Below are positions 1 through 5,653 of a stretch of DNA of 11,948 bases, one piece after another. Position 1 is the stretch's first letter, and each line of letters begins with the position of its first letter. The translations under genes and the position numbers were made by a program. The DNA lies in the NCBI GenBank assembly GCA_009936675.1, contig JAACDY010000050.1, positions 1 through 11,948 of the forward strand, written 5' to 3'. The notes under the pieces were generated by a model, which made no database searches, was not told where the DNA came from, and was given only the letters and a program-made list of their open reading frames with translations. The stretch is from Bacteroidota bacterium (lineage in GTDB: Bacteria > Bacteroidota > Bacteroidia > Flavobacteriales > Flavobacteriaceae).

Positions 1-78
1 AAGGTGGAAGAAGACCAGATTTAAACCAAATAGGAGATAATACAAGATCGTGAGGGGATAGGAGAAAACTTTTTTCAC
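1..78 (-). CDS. N-terminus of a probable PlsC-type lysophospholipid acyltransferase (partial, GTG start)
   Basis: Reading the minus strand from a GTG at 78-76 gives 26 uninterrupted codons to the window edge. The peptide begins (M)KKVFSYPLTI and continues as a hydrophobic helix containing LLFGLN and VFFH. An in-frame TAA at 90-88 closes the frame upstream, and no ATG lies between that stop and the GTG, so GTG is the best start. From memory, flavobacterial 1-acyl-glycerol-3-phosphate acyltransferase-like proteins begin with a very similar short basic stretch, a FSY-P motif and one membrane segment. Such enzymes acylate lysophosphatidic acid at the inner membrane during phospholipid synthesis. 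The catalytic HX4D motif lies outside the window, so the family call is inference. The gene follows the bacilliredoxin on the same strand after 33 bases and is probably co-transcribed with it. Confidence 0.5.
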   Translation of the reverse strand, partial: MKKVFSYPLTILYYLLFGLNLVFFHL

Positions 79-111
79 GGCCAGAAATTACATTACCTCA
101 AATGCGATGGC

Positions 112-525
112 TCAATCACAAAACTCATCAAGAGCCTCGGTCAAATTCTCAGCAATCAGTTGGGCAGTTCGGCCTTCAATGTGATGTCTCTCTATCATGT
201 GTACCAATTCTCCGTCTTTGAACAATGCCAAACTAGGAGAGGAAGGCGGAAAGGGCATCATCTTAGCTCTTGCAACATCAGTAGCATCCCGATCTACTCC
301 AGCAAATACGGTGTATAAATGATCGGGGGTGTTTTCGTTATTTAATGAAATTCTAACGGCAGGTCGAGCATTTGCAGCGGCACAACCACAAACAGAGTTG
401 ACCACGACCAAAGCCGTTCCCGATTTAGACAAGCCTGTTTCAACGGCTTCAGCAGTTAACAACTCTTCGAAACCGATGGTTGTCAACTCTTCTTTCATGG
501 GCCTTACTATTTCAGCTGGATACAT
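112..525 (-). CDS. BrxA/BrxB (YphP/YqiW) family bacilliredoxin
   Basis: This 137-residue protein has the thioredoxin-like layout of bacilliredoxins. It opens with MYPAEIVRPM, has the CGC redox motif at residues 46-48 directly after the strand ALVVVNSV, and then the family-typical AANARP stretch. A cis-proline-like region, PPSSPSLALF, lies at about 93-102, and there is one further cysteine at 136. In Firmicutes these proteins remove bacillithiol from S-thiolated proteins. Whether this organism makes bacillithiol cannot be read here, so the partner thiol is uncertain. The length matches the family and the start ATG opens the conserved N-terminus. The gene is divergent from the J-domain gene, with a shared 104-base upstream gap, and leads into the membrane protein at the left edge. 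Confidence 0.93.
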   Translation of the reverse strand: MYPAEIVRPMKEELTTIGFEELLTAEAVETGLSKSGTALVVVNSVCGCAAANARPAVRISLNNENTPDHLYTVFAGVDRDATDVARAKMMPFPPSSPSLALFKDGELVHMIERHHIEGRTAQLIAENLTEALDEFCD

Positions 526-540
526 AATTCTTTATTTTTG

Positions 541-549
541 GTAAAGATA
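541..549 (-). promoter_or_regulatory. candidate -7 element for the bacilliredoxin gene
   Basis: On the minus strand these bases read TATCTTTAC, close to the Bacteroidota -7 consensus TAnnTTTG. The element ends 15 bases before the ATG at 525, which implies a very short leader. No clear TTG -33 element sits at the expected spacing. The same nine bases face the other way at 601-609. Confidence 0.35.
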
Positions 550-600
550 AAAAACTCCCTATTTAATTGAGAGTAGTCATCGATCTTTTATTGACATTTG

Positions 601-609
601 TATCTTTAC
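601..609 (+). promoter_or_regulatory. candidate -7 element for the J-domain/HupE/dCMP deaminase/S41 operon
   Basis: The sequence is TATCTTTAC, near the Bacteroidota -7 consensus TAnnTTTG, 20 bases before the ATG at 630. The TTGAC at 591 is too close to act as its -33 element, and no good TTG lies about 19 bases upstream. It is the exact inverse of the element at 541-549, so the gap may hold a divergent promoter pair. Confidence 0.4.
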
Positions 610-629
610 ATTCTCAATAAAGCAAGTAT

Positions 630-1349
630 ATGATTAAGTGGGTGGCCGCAATTATTGGTTATTCTATTTTAAGATTTCCTGGTGCCATTTTAGGCTTTGT
701 GATTGGAAGGTTTTTTGAATTCATGACTCAAGACTCTATCCGTATCCGAACCTCCTCTTATGCCATAAAACCTGAAACATTTCAGTTGAATTTGTTGTCT
801 CTTTCTGCACTAATCATCAAAGCCGACGGAGTCGTCCAACAAAAGGAATTGGACTTCGTTAGGAGTTTTTTTATCGGTCAATACGGAAAAGAACGCGCCG
901 ATTCGATTTTTAGAACCTTCAATACTCAAATCAAAAAAGAGACCCAACATCTGGATCAACTGACCCGAGTTTTTGTTCAGCAAACTGCCTATGAAACCCG
1001 ATTGCAGATTCTTCATTTTCTCTTTGGAATAGCCAATGCCGACGGCCATGTTTCTGATGTAGAACTGCAAAAACTCTCACAAATAGCTTCGGGAATGCGA
1101 CTGCGTTTGCCCGATTTTGAGAGCATCAAAGCGATGTTTGTCAAAAATACCGACAATGCTTATAAGATACTTGAGGTCGACTCCAATGCCAACCAAGATG
1201 ATATAAAAAAGGCTTATCGGAGGATGGCCAAAAAATATCACCCCGACAAACTCCGCGGACAAGACCCTGCAATGATCAAAGGTGCGGAGGAAAAATTCAG
1301 GGAGGTTCAAAAGGCTTATGAAACATTAATGCGTCAAAAAAATAATTAA
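630..1349 (+). CDS. membrane-anchored TerB and J-domain co-chaperone (DjlA-like)
   Basis: This 239-residue protein has three parts. An N-terminal hydrophobic segment (about 3-28) contains small-residue spacing (GAILGFVIG) that could pack helices. A TerB-like helical domain (about 50-165) has two matching motifs, KADGVVQQKEL at 64-74 and NADGHVSDVEL at 136-146. A C-terminal J domain (about 176-236) carries the HPD tripeptide at 204-206. The order of membrane helix, TerB and J domain is that of DjlA, which stimulates the ATPase of DnaK at the inner face of the membrane. Clients are unknown. It is the first gene of a tight four-gene run, with 10 bases to the next start. The call of a TerB/J-domain protein is firm; orthology to E. 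coli DjlA is less so. Confidence 0.9.
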   Translation: MIKWVAAIIGYSILRFPGAILGFVIGRFFEFMTQDSIRIRTSSYAIKPETFQLNLLSLSALIIKADGVVQQKELDFVRSFFIGQYGKERADSIFRTFNTQIKKETQHLDQLTRVFVQQTAYETRLQILHFLFGIANADGHVSDVELQKLSQIASGMRLRLPDFESIKAMFVKNTDNAYKILEVDSNANQDDIKKAYRRMAKKYHPDKLRGQDPAMIKGAEEKFREVQKAYETLMRQKNN

Positions 1350-1359
1350 AATTGATTTT

Positions 1360-1935
1360 ATGGAAACGTTTTGGTTCTATTTTGATTTGGGTTTTGATCA
1401 TGTTCTCGATATCGGAGGTTTAGATCACTTCTATTTTCTTGTTGCCCTCTCTCTTCCATTTGCCTTTAAGAATTGGCGGAGGTTGCTGTTATGGGTAAGT
1501 CTTTTTACCTTGGGACATTCGCTGTCACTTTTAGTTACTCATTTTGAATGGCTAAAAATCGATGCCGCTTGGGTTGAGTTTTTAATTCCCATTACCATCT
1601 GTATCACTTGCCTATCGATACTGGTTCAAAAAAAGCATTCCCATCTCAAAGGGGTTTGGATCAACCTCATCACCCTATTTTTTGGATTGATTCATGGCTT
1701 TGGTTTCGGTCGATACTTCAAAATGATTGCCTCCGAAGGGGAGGCCATTTTGGGTCTTTTAGAGTTTGCCTTAGGGGTCGAGTTCGCACAGATTTTGATT
1801 GTTATTTTTGTGCTATTTATGAATTGGATAGCACGTGGTCTGTTAAAAATTCAAGCTCTAAAATGGCAGTTGATCATTGCTTCCATGGTCTTGGCTCAAG
1901 CTATACTGATGACATCAAATAACTGGCCATTTTAA
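1360..1935 (+). CDS. HupE/UreJ-type integral membrane protein
   Basis: This 191-residue protein is very hydrophobic, with about six membrane segments. It carries the conserved polar motifs of the HupE/UreJ_2 family inside or next to membrane helices: GLDHFYFLVAL at 20-30, LGHSLSLL at 51-58, LIHGFGFG at 110-117 and GVEFAQ at 139-144. Family members are proposed nickel, cobalt or other metal permeases in hydrogenase and urease clusters. In Bacteroidota they often occur alone, as here, with no hydrogenase or urease gene in view, so the substrate is unknown. It lies 10 bases after the J-domain gene and 15 before the deaminase gene, consistent with one transcript. Confidence 0.82.
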   Translation: METFWFYFDLGFDHVLDIGGLDHFYFLVALSLPFAFKNWRRLLLWVSLFTLGHSLSLLVTHFEWLKIDAAWVEFLIPITICITCLSILVQKKHSHLKGVWINLITLFFGLIHGFGFGRYFKMIASEGEAILGLLEFALGVEFAQILIVIFVLFMNWIARGLLKIQALKWQLIIASMVLAQAILMTSNNWPF

Positions 1936-1950
1936 TTTATCTTAGCGTTC

Positions 1951-2370
1951 ATGTCTTCAGAAAAGCAAAAAAGATACGATCAGGCCTATATGAAAATGGC
2001 GCAGACTTGGGGAGAACTTTCTCATTGCGAGCGCAAAAAAGTGGGAGCTTTGATTGTCAAAGACCGAATGATCATTTCTGACGGATACAACGGCACCCCA
2101 TCGGGTTTTGAAAATGAATGTGAAGACGAAGAACATTATACCAAATGGTATGTACTCCACGCCGAAGCCAATGCGATATTGAAAGTCGCCGCATCAACTC
2201 AATCTTGTGTGGGTGCAACCCTATACATCACCCTCTCCCCTTGTAGAGAATGCAGCAAACTGATTCATCAAGCTGGGATCAAAAGGGTGGTTTATTCACT
2301 GAAATACAAAGACAGTTCGGGCCTTGATTTTCTGGAAAAAGCAGGTGTAATTTTAACGCAATTGGATTGA
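1951..2370 (+). CDS. dCMP deaminase family zinc enzyme
   Basis: This 139-residue protein has the cytidine/deoxycytidylate deaminase zinc site. H70-A-E72 supplies a zinc ligand and the catalytic glutamate, and PC98xxC101 supplies the other two ligands. The N-terminal stretch GYNGTPSGF (45-53) is characteristic of dCMP deaminases (ComEB-like) rather than of free-base or tRNA deaminases. The expected reaction is dCMP to dUMP plus ammonia, feeding thymidylate synthesis. Full length for the family. It starts 15 bases after the HupE-type gene and ends 22 bases before the protease gene. Activity on another deoxycytidine compound cannot be excluded from sequence alone. Confidence 0.9.
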   Translation: MSSEKQKRYDQAYMKMAQTWGELSHCERKKVGALIVKDRMIISDGYNGTPSGFENECEDEEHYTKWYVLHAEANAILKVAASTQSCVGATLYITLSPCRECSKLIHQAGIKRVVYSLKYKDSSGLDFLEKAGVILTQLD

Positions 2371-2392
2371 CCTTAAAAAGCGAAATAAACCC

Positions 2393-3976
2393 ATGAAAAA
2401 AAATTTAGTTCTTTTTGCAATCGTATTCCTATCGATATGCATTGGCTATTTGCTGGGCAGTGAAAAAGAAATTTTGATGTCCAATCAGCAGGATTCATGG
2501 AGCATGAATCGGCTGGAGCGACTGTTGCAATATATTGATGATGATTATGTAGAAGAAATTGATACAGACAGTTTGGTTGGAGAGGTTATTGAAGACATTG
2601 TCAATCGATTGGATCCACACTCGGTATACATCCCAGCACGTCAAAGACAGAGCATCGCCGAAAATATGCAAGGTAAATTTTACGGAATAGGGGTCAGCTT
2701 TTTTATGTTCAAAGACAGTGTGACCATCATTAGGGTCTTGGAAGGTGGGCCCAGTGAGGCAGCCGGACTGTTGGCAGGGGATAGAATCTTGATTGCTAAT
2801 AATGATACATTATTCCAAAAAAACTACTCCAGTGAAAAGATCATGCAAGCCCTAAAAGGGAGGCCAGGAACCTCTGTTGATCTGACCATGTATCGAAAAT
2901 CAGAGGATAAAATTTTTCAATTGGAAATGAAGCGAGGAAAGGTACCCCTGCCTAGTGTTAATTCTTATTATATGATGGACAAAAATTTGGGTTACCTAAA
3001 AATCAATCGGTTTTCTCAAACCACCTACGATGAATTTGATCTCGCTTTAAATGAATTGATTTCTCAAGGAATGGAAAAAATGATTTTGGACTTAAGGGAT
3101 AATCCTGGGGGATACCTTCATCCTGCGATCCAAATTTCAAATGCTTTATTGCAAAAAGATCAAACCATAGTGATCACCAAAAGCAACATGGGGGAAGAAG
3201 AAAAATCAATGGCCGAGGGCAATGGTGATTTTCAGGAGGGAGACTTGATCGTTTTGGTGAATGAACAATCGGCCTCTGCCAGTGAGATCGTTGCTGGTGC
3301 AATACAGGATAACGACAGGGGTTGGATTATTGGAAGGAGAACTTTTGGGAAAGGATTGGTCCAGCAGCAAATGCCGCTGGGAGGAGGGGATGCTGTTCGA
3401 CTGACCATCGCCAAATATTTTACCCCTACCGGAAGATCCATACAAAAACCTTACAACGGAGATAGAGAAGCTTATTATCAAGATCTCAGCAATCGCTATC
3501 ACAAAGGAGAGATGGCAGATGCCAAAAAAATTCCTATTACCGATAGTTTGGCGTATAAAACCCCAGAAGGTAGAACTGTTTATGGAGGAGGAGGCATTAT
3601 CCCCGATTTATATATTTCAAATAACAATACCGAAGAGGAGGAATGGAATTCCTATATTCTGAACTCCAATTTGATGAATAATTTTGTCTTTAAGGAGTTG
3701 GACAACAACAGGAGAAAATTCAATGATTTTGGCATGGACGATGTACTCGAAGATCGGTTTAAAGACATACTCCCTTGGCATGATTTATTTGTAAAATACT
3801 GTGTCGATAACGAAATTGAGATTAAAATAACTGAGCAGGAAACCCTTAAAGCCGTTAAGACTTATTTGGGACTCCAACTTTTTGGGGAGAATATTTTTAA
3901 CCAGATCAAAAATCAGGATGATTTGTTCTTGGAGACTGCCATCAAGACGTTAGACAGTCTGCCCAAAATCGACTAA
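2393..3976 (+). CDS. PDZ-S41 C-terminal processing peptidase (CtpA/Prc type)
   Basis: This 527-residue protease begins with a membrane segment or uncleaved signal (about 4-22), which places the rest in the periplasm. A PDZ domain (about 95-180) includes the carboxylate-binding-loop region near YGIGV and the later GGPSEAAGLLAGD. The S41 core follows (about 195-405). S295 in SASASEI and K320 in FGKG form the catalytic Ser-Lys dyad, spaced 25 residues apart as in known members, and LRDNPGG lies at 234-240. A C-terminal extension of about 120 residues is typical of Bacteroidota homologues. Such enzymes cut or degrade proteins from exposed C-termini; substrates are unknown here. It is the last gene of the run, and its TAA interlocks with the stop of the opposing gene. 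Confidence 0.94.
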   Translation: MKKNLVLFAIVFLSICIGYLLGSEKEILMSNQQDSWSMNRLERLLQYIDDDYVEEIDTDSLVGEVIEDIVNRLDPHSVYIPARQRQSIAENMQGKFYGIGVSFFMFKDSVTIIRVLEGGPSEAAGLLAGDRILIANNDTLFQKNYSSEKIMQALKGRPGTSVDLTMYRKSEDKIFQLEMKRGKVPLPSVNSYYMMDKNLGYLKINRFSQTTYDEFDLALNELISQGMEKMILDLRDNPGGYLHPAIQISNALLQKDQTIVITKSNMGEEEKSMAEGNGDFQEGDLIVLVNEQSASASEIVAGAIQDNDRGWIIGRRTFGKGLVQQQMPLGGGDAVRLTIAKYFTPTGRSIQKPYNGDREAYYQDLSNRYHKGEMADAKKIPITDSLAYKTPEGRTVYGGGGIIPDLYISNNNTEEEEWNSYILNSNLMNNFVFKELDNNRRKFNDFGMDDVLEDRFKDILPWHDLFVKYCVDNEIEIKITEQETLKAVKTYLGLQLFGENIFNQIKNQDDLFLETAIKTLDSLPKID

Positions 3977-4170
3977 TGGTTGAGTTTTTTGGAAATTTTT
4001 TTGGACAAGATCAATAGCAATAAAAGTAAAAAAGCACAAAGGGCTGCCATAATCCCAATGACAGCGATGGAACTTTTCTCAGAAAGAGGATCCTCCCAAT
4101 TGACTTGAGTCGCATTAAAAATAACCATCCCAAGGGACAGTGCCATCAAAATTCTTATAAATATTTTCAT
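3973..4170 (-). CDS. small two-helix membrane protein of unknown function
   Basis: This is a 65-residue protein with an N-terminal hydrophobic segment (about 3-19), a short polar loop containing NWEDPLSEKSS (24-34), a second strongly hydrophobic helix (about 36-56) and a lysine-rich end, KKISKKLNH. That layout suggests two inner-membrane helices with both ends in the cytoplasm. I do not recognise a named family, although short proteins of this look do occur in Bacteroidota. It starts 39 bases after the MarC-family gene on the same strand, so the two are probably co-transcribed. Its TAG (3975-3973) overlaps the TAA (3974-3976) of the protease gene on the other strand. The sensible membrane topology and the tidy placement between two genes support a real gene. 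Confidence 0.65.
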   Translation of the reverse strand: MKIFIRILMALSLGMVIFNATQVNWEDPLSEKSSIAVIGIMAALCAFLLLLLLILSKKISKKLNH

Positions 4171-4209
4171 AATGTAAAATTATTAAACCTTTCGATAAAC
4201 GCTTTGAAC

Positions 4210-4779
4210 TTAGACCACTATTTTAGCTACGTTGGTGGCGAAGAGTTTGACAGCTATGGCCAACAATACGATTCCAAAAACCTTGCGAATAATATTGATG
4301 CCTTGTTTGCCCAAAATTCTCTCTAATCTTGAAGAAGATTTCAGGATAATATACACGATCAAAATATTGATCAGTATGGCAATAATAATATTAATCAAAT
4401 CGTATTCTGCACGCAAAGACAATAGGCTGGTCATGGTTCCAGCCCCTGCAATACCAGGAAAAGCTAGGGGTACGATAGAGGCGACCTCAAGGGCTTCTTC
4501 TTTGAACAGTGTAATTCCCAAAATCATTTCCAAAGCCAAAAAGAAAATCACAAAGGAACCAGCCACGGCAAAAGAATTGACATCTATTCCGATAAGAGCC
4601 AATATTTTTTCTCCCAAAAAAAGAAAGGCAATCATAATTATAGCGGCCACCAAAGAAGCCTTTTCTGACTGAATATGACCTGCTTTTTCCCTTAGACTGA
4701 TCACAATGGGAATACTCCCTACTATATCAATGACGGCAAAAAGAACCATACTGGCGGTCAAAATTTCTTTTAGATTCAT
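4210..4779 (-). CDS. MarC family integral membrane protein
   Basis: This 189-residue, six-helix membrane protein has the two MarC signatures: IDIVGSIPI at 17-25 in the first helix, and PLAFPGIAGAGTMTSLL at 104-120, the mirrored motif in the second half of the repeat. Its length is close to that of E. coli YchE/YhgN/MarC proteins. The family was once linked to multidrug resistance, but that role was withdrawn for E. coli MarC, and the transported substrate is unknown. A good -7 element lies just upstream, and the small membrane protein gene follows. It is transcribed divergently from the DUF3109 gene. Confidence 0.92.
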   Translation of the reverse strand: MNLKEILTASMVLFAVIDIVGSIPIVISLREKAGHIQSEKASLVAAIIMIAFLFLGEKILALIGIDVNSFAVAGSFVIFFLALEMILGITLFKEEALEVASIVPLAFPGIAGAGTMTSLLSLRAEYDLINIIIAILINILIVYIILKSSSRLERILGKQGINIIRKVFGIVLLAIAVKLFATNVAKIVV

Positions 4780-4793
4780 TGCGTAAATTTATA

Positions 4794-4801
4794 CAAATGT
4801 A
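4794..4801 (-). promoter_or_regulatory. candidate -7 element for the MarC-family gene
   Basis: On the minus strand these bases read TACATTTG, an exact match to the Bacteroidota -7 consensus TAnnTTTG. It ends 14 bases before the ATG at 4779. No clear TTG -33 element is seen about 19 bases further upstream. The rest of the 97-base gap to the DUF3109 gene is very AT-rich, and I see no other defined element in it. Confidence 0.45.
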
Positions 4802-4876
4802 GTTCCCTTTTAATTCATTTTTTTTCATAATATGTTAAATTTACAAAATATATAATCGCATAAATTTTCAAATGCA

Positions 4877-5446
4877 ATGTTTCAAATAGGCAACTCGCTG
4901 GTATCCGAAGAAATCATTAACAATGATTTTGTTTGCAATCTAAATGCGTGTAAAGGAGCCTGCTGTGTAGAAGGAGAAGCAGGTGCCCCTCTTGATAAAG
5001 AGGAAACCGAATTCCTTGAAAAAAACTATGATCTCATTGCTCCTTTTCTGAATGAAAAGGGAAAAGAAGCCATTGAAAAACACGGTAAATTTATTCGTGT
5101 TGAAAAGGATACTTTCGAAACCCCATTGGTGGACAACAAAGAGTGTGCTTATGTGGTTTTTGGAATCAATGGGACTACCCAATGTGGTATTGAAAATGCG
5201 CACAGGGCCAATAGAATAGATTGGAAAAAACCCATTTCATGTCACCTTTATCCGGTTCGTGTAAAAGAATATTCTGAGTTCAATGCGGTAAATTACCACC
5301 GCTGGCATATTTGTGAAAGCGGATGTCAATTGGGAGACAGTTTAAAAATTCCAATTTACCAGTTTGTTAAAGATGCCTTAATTAGAAAATTTGGAAATGA
5401 GTGGTATTCAGAATTGGAAATGGCCGCCAAAGAATTGAACTCCTAG
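4877..5446 (+). CDS. DUF3109 family cysteine-cluster protein
   Basis: This 189-residue protein has nine cysteines and no membrane segment, so it is probably cytosolic. An N-terminal cluster, C20-x4-C25-x3-C29-C30, resembles the CxxxCC core of YkgJ-like zinc or iron binding proteins. Further cysteines lie at 90, 103, 122, 146 and 150, the last group near the histidines of YHRWHIC (140-146). The pattern suggests bound metal or an iron-sulfur cluster; no biochemical role is established that I know of. It is followed by nrdB after 207 bases on the same strand. An ATG five bases before the start is out of frame; the chosen ATG gives MFQIGN, typical of the family. Confidence 0.88.
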   Translation: MFQIGNSLVSEEIINNDFVCNLNACKGACCVEGEAGAPLDKEETEFLEKNYDLIAPFLNEKGKEAIEKHGKFIRVEKDTFETPLVDNKECAYVVFGINGTTQCGIENAHRANRIDWKKPISCHLYPVRVKEYSEFNAVNYHRWHICESGCQLGDSLKIPIYQFVKDALIRKFGNEWYSELEMAAKELNS

Positions 5447-5479
5447 AGCCAGTCTTTATAGGGGTTAAGGATTTTTTTT
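5438..5479 (+). terminator. possible weak intrinsic terminator after the DUF3109 gene
   Basis: AACTCCTA (5438-5445, overlapping the stop codon) can pair with TAGGGGTT (5459-5466) as eight pairs with one G-U, around a 13-base loop. Five bases later there is a run of eight T (5472-5479). The long loop and the gap before the T run make this weak, so read-through into nrdB is possible. Confidence 0.35.
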
Positions 5480-5574
5480 GTTTTTAATATGTTGATTTTC
5501 AGTACTTTATTATTTGTTGTTTTCACTACTCTCAGCATCTTAAAAAATAAGATTTGTTAAAAACTCGACCCGTT

Positions 5575-5583
5575 TGTGGAAAA
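5575..5583 (-). promoter_or_regulatory. DnaA-box-like 9-mer upstream of nrdB
   Basis: On the minus strand these bases read TTTTCCACA, which fits the general DnaA box TT(A/T)TNCACA. It lies 70 bases before the nrdB start and about 30 bases upstream of the candidate -7 element. DnaA control of nrdAB is known in E. coli. A single box may be chance. A separate small dyad, ATCTTA/TAAGAT, lies at 5537-5553 in the same gap. Confidence 0.3.
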
Positions 5584-5613
5584 GTATGTCTTTCATTTTT
5601 GAGAACATTTTAG

Positions 5614-5621
5614 AATCTTTG
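5614..5621 (+). promoter_or_regulatory. candidate -7 element for nrdB
   Basis: The sequence AATCTTTG differs from the Bacteroidota consensus TAnnTTTG in its first base. It would give a leader of about 26 bases before the nrdB ATG at 5654. A T-rich stretch (TTTCATTTTTG) lies upstream, but no clean TTG -33 is at the expected distance. The remainder of the 207-base gap is AT-rich with no visible riboswitch-like fold. Confidence 0.3.
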
Positions 5622-5653
5622 TCGTAATATAAATCAGAATTAAAAGATATAAA

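Noticed and set aside
2..53. C-terminal end of a plus-strand gene at the left edge (open frames ending at about 40 and 53)
   Set aside because: The peptides are short and unrecognisable, while the minus-strand frame over the same bases gives a coherent, familiar membrane N-terminus.
810..1310. Minus-strand open frames of 77-86 codons opposite the J-domain gene
   Set aside because: The plus strand encodes clear TerB and J-domain motifs; the antisense products show no family features.
2393..2460. Lipoprotein signal (LSIC, Cys at residue 16) in the S41 protease
   Set aside because: Isoleucine at -1 does not fit a lipobox and the cysteine lies inside the hydrophobic core. A plain membrane anchor or signal peptide explains it better.
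4105..4672. Plus-strand open frames opposite the small membrane protein and MarC genes
   Set aside because: They lie antisense to a well-supported MarC gene and its partner, and their composition reflects the reverse of hydrophobic codons.
5447..5653. NrdR box or riboswitch upstream of nrdB
   Set aside because: No pair of 16-base ACACwATATwGTGT-like palindromes and no conserved aptamer-like fold could be recognised.
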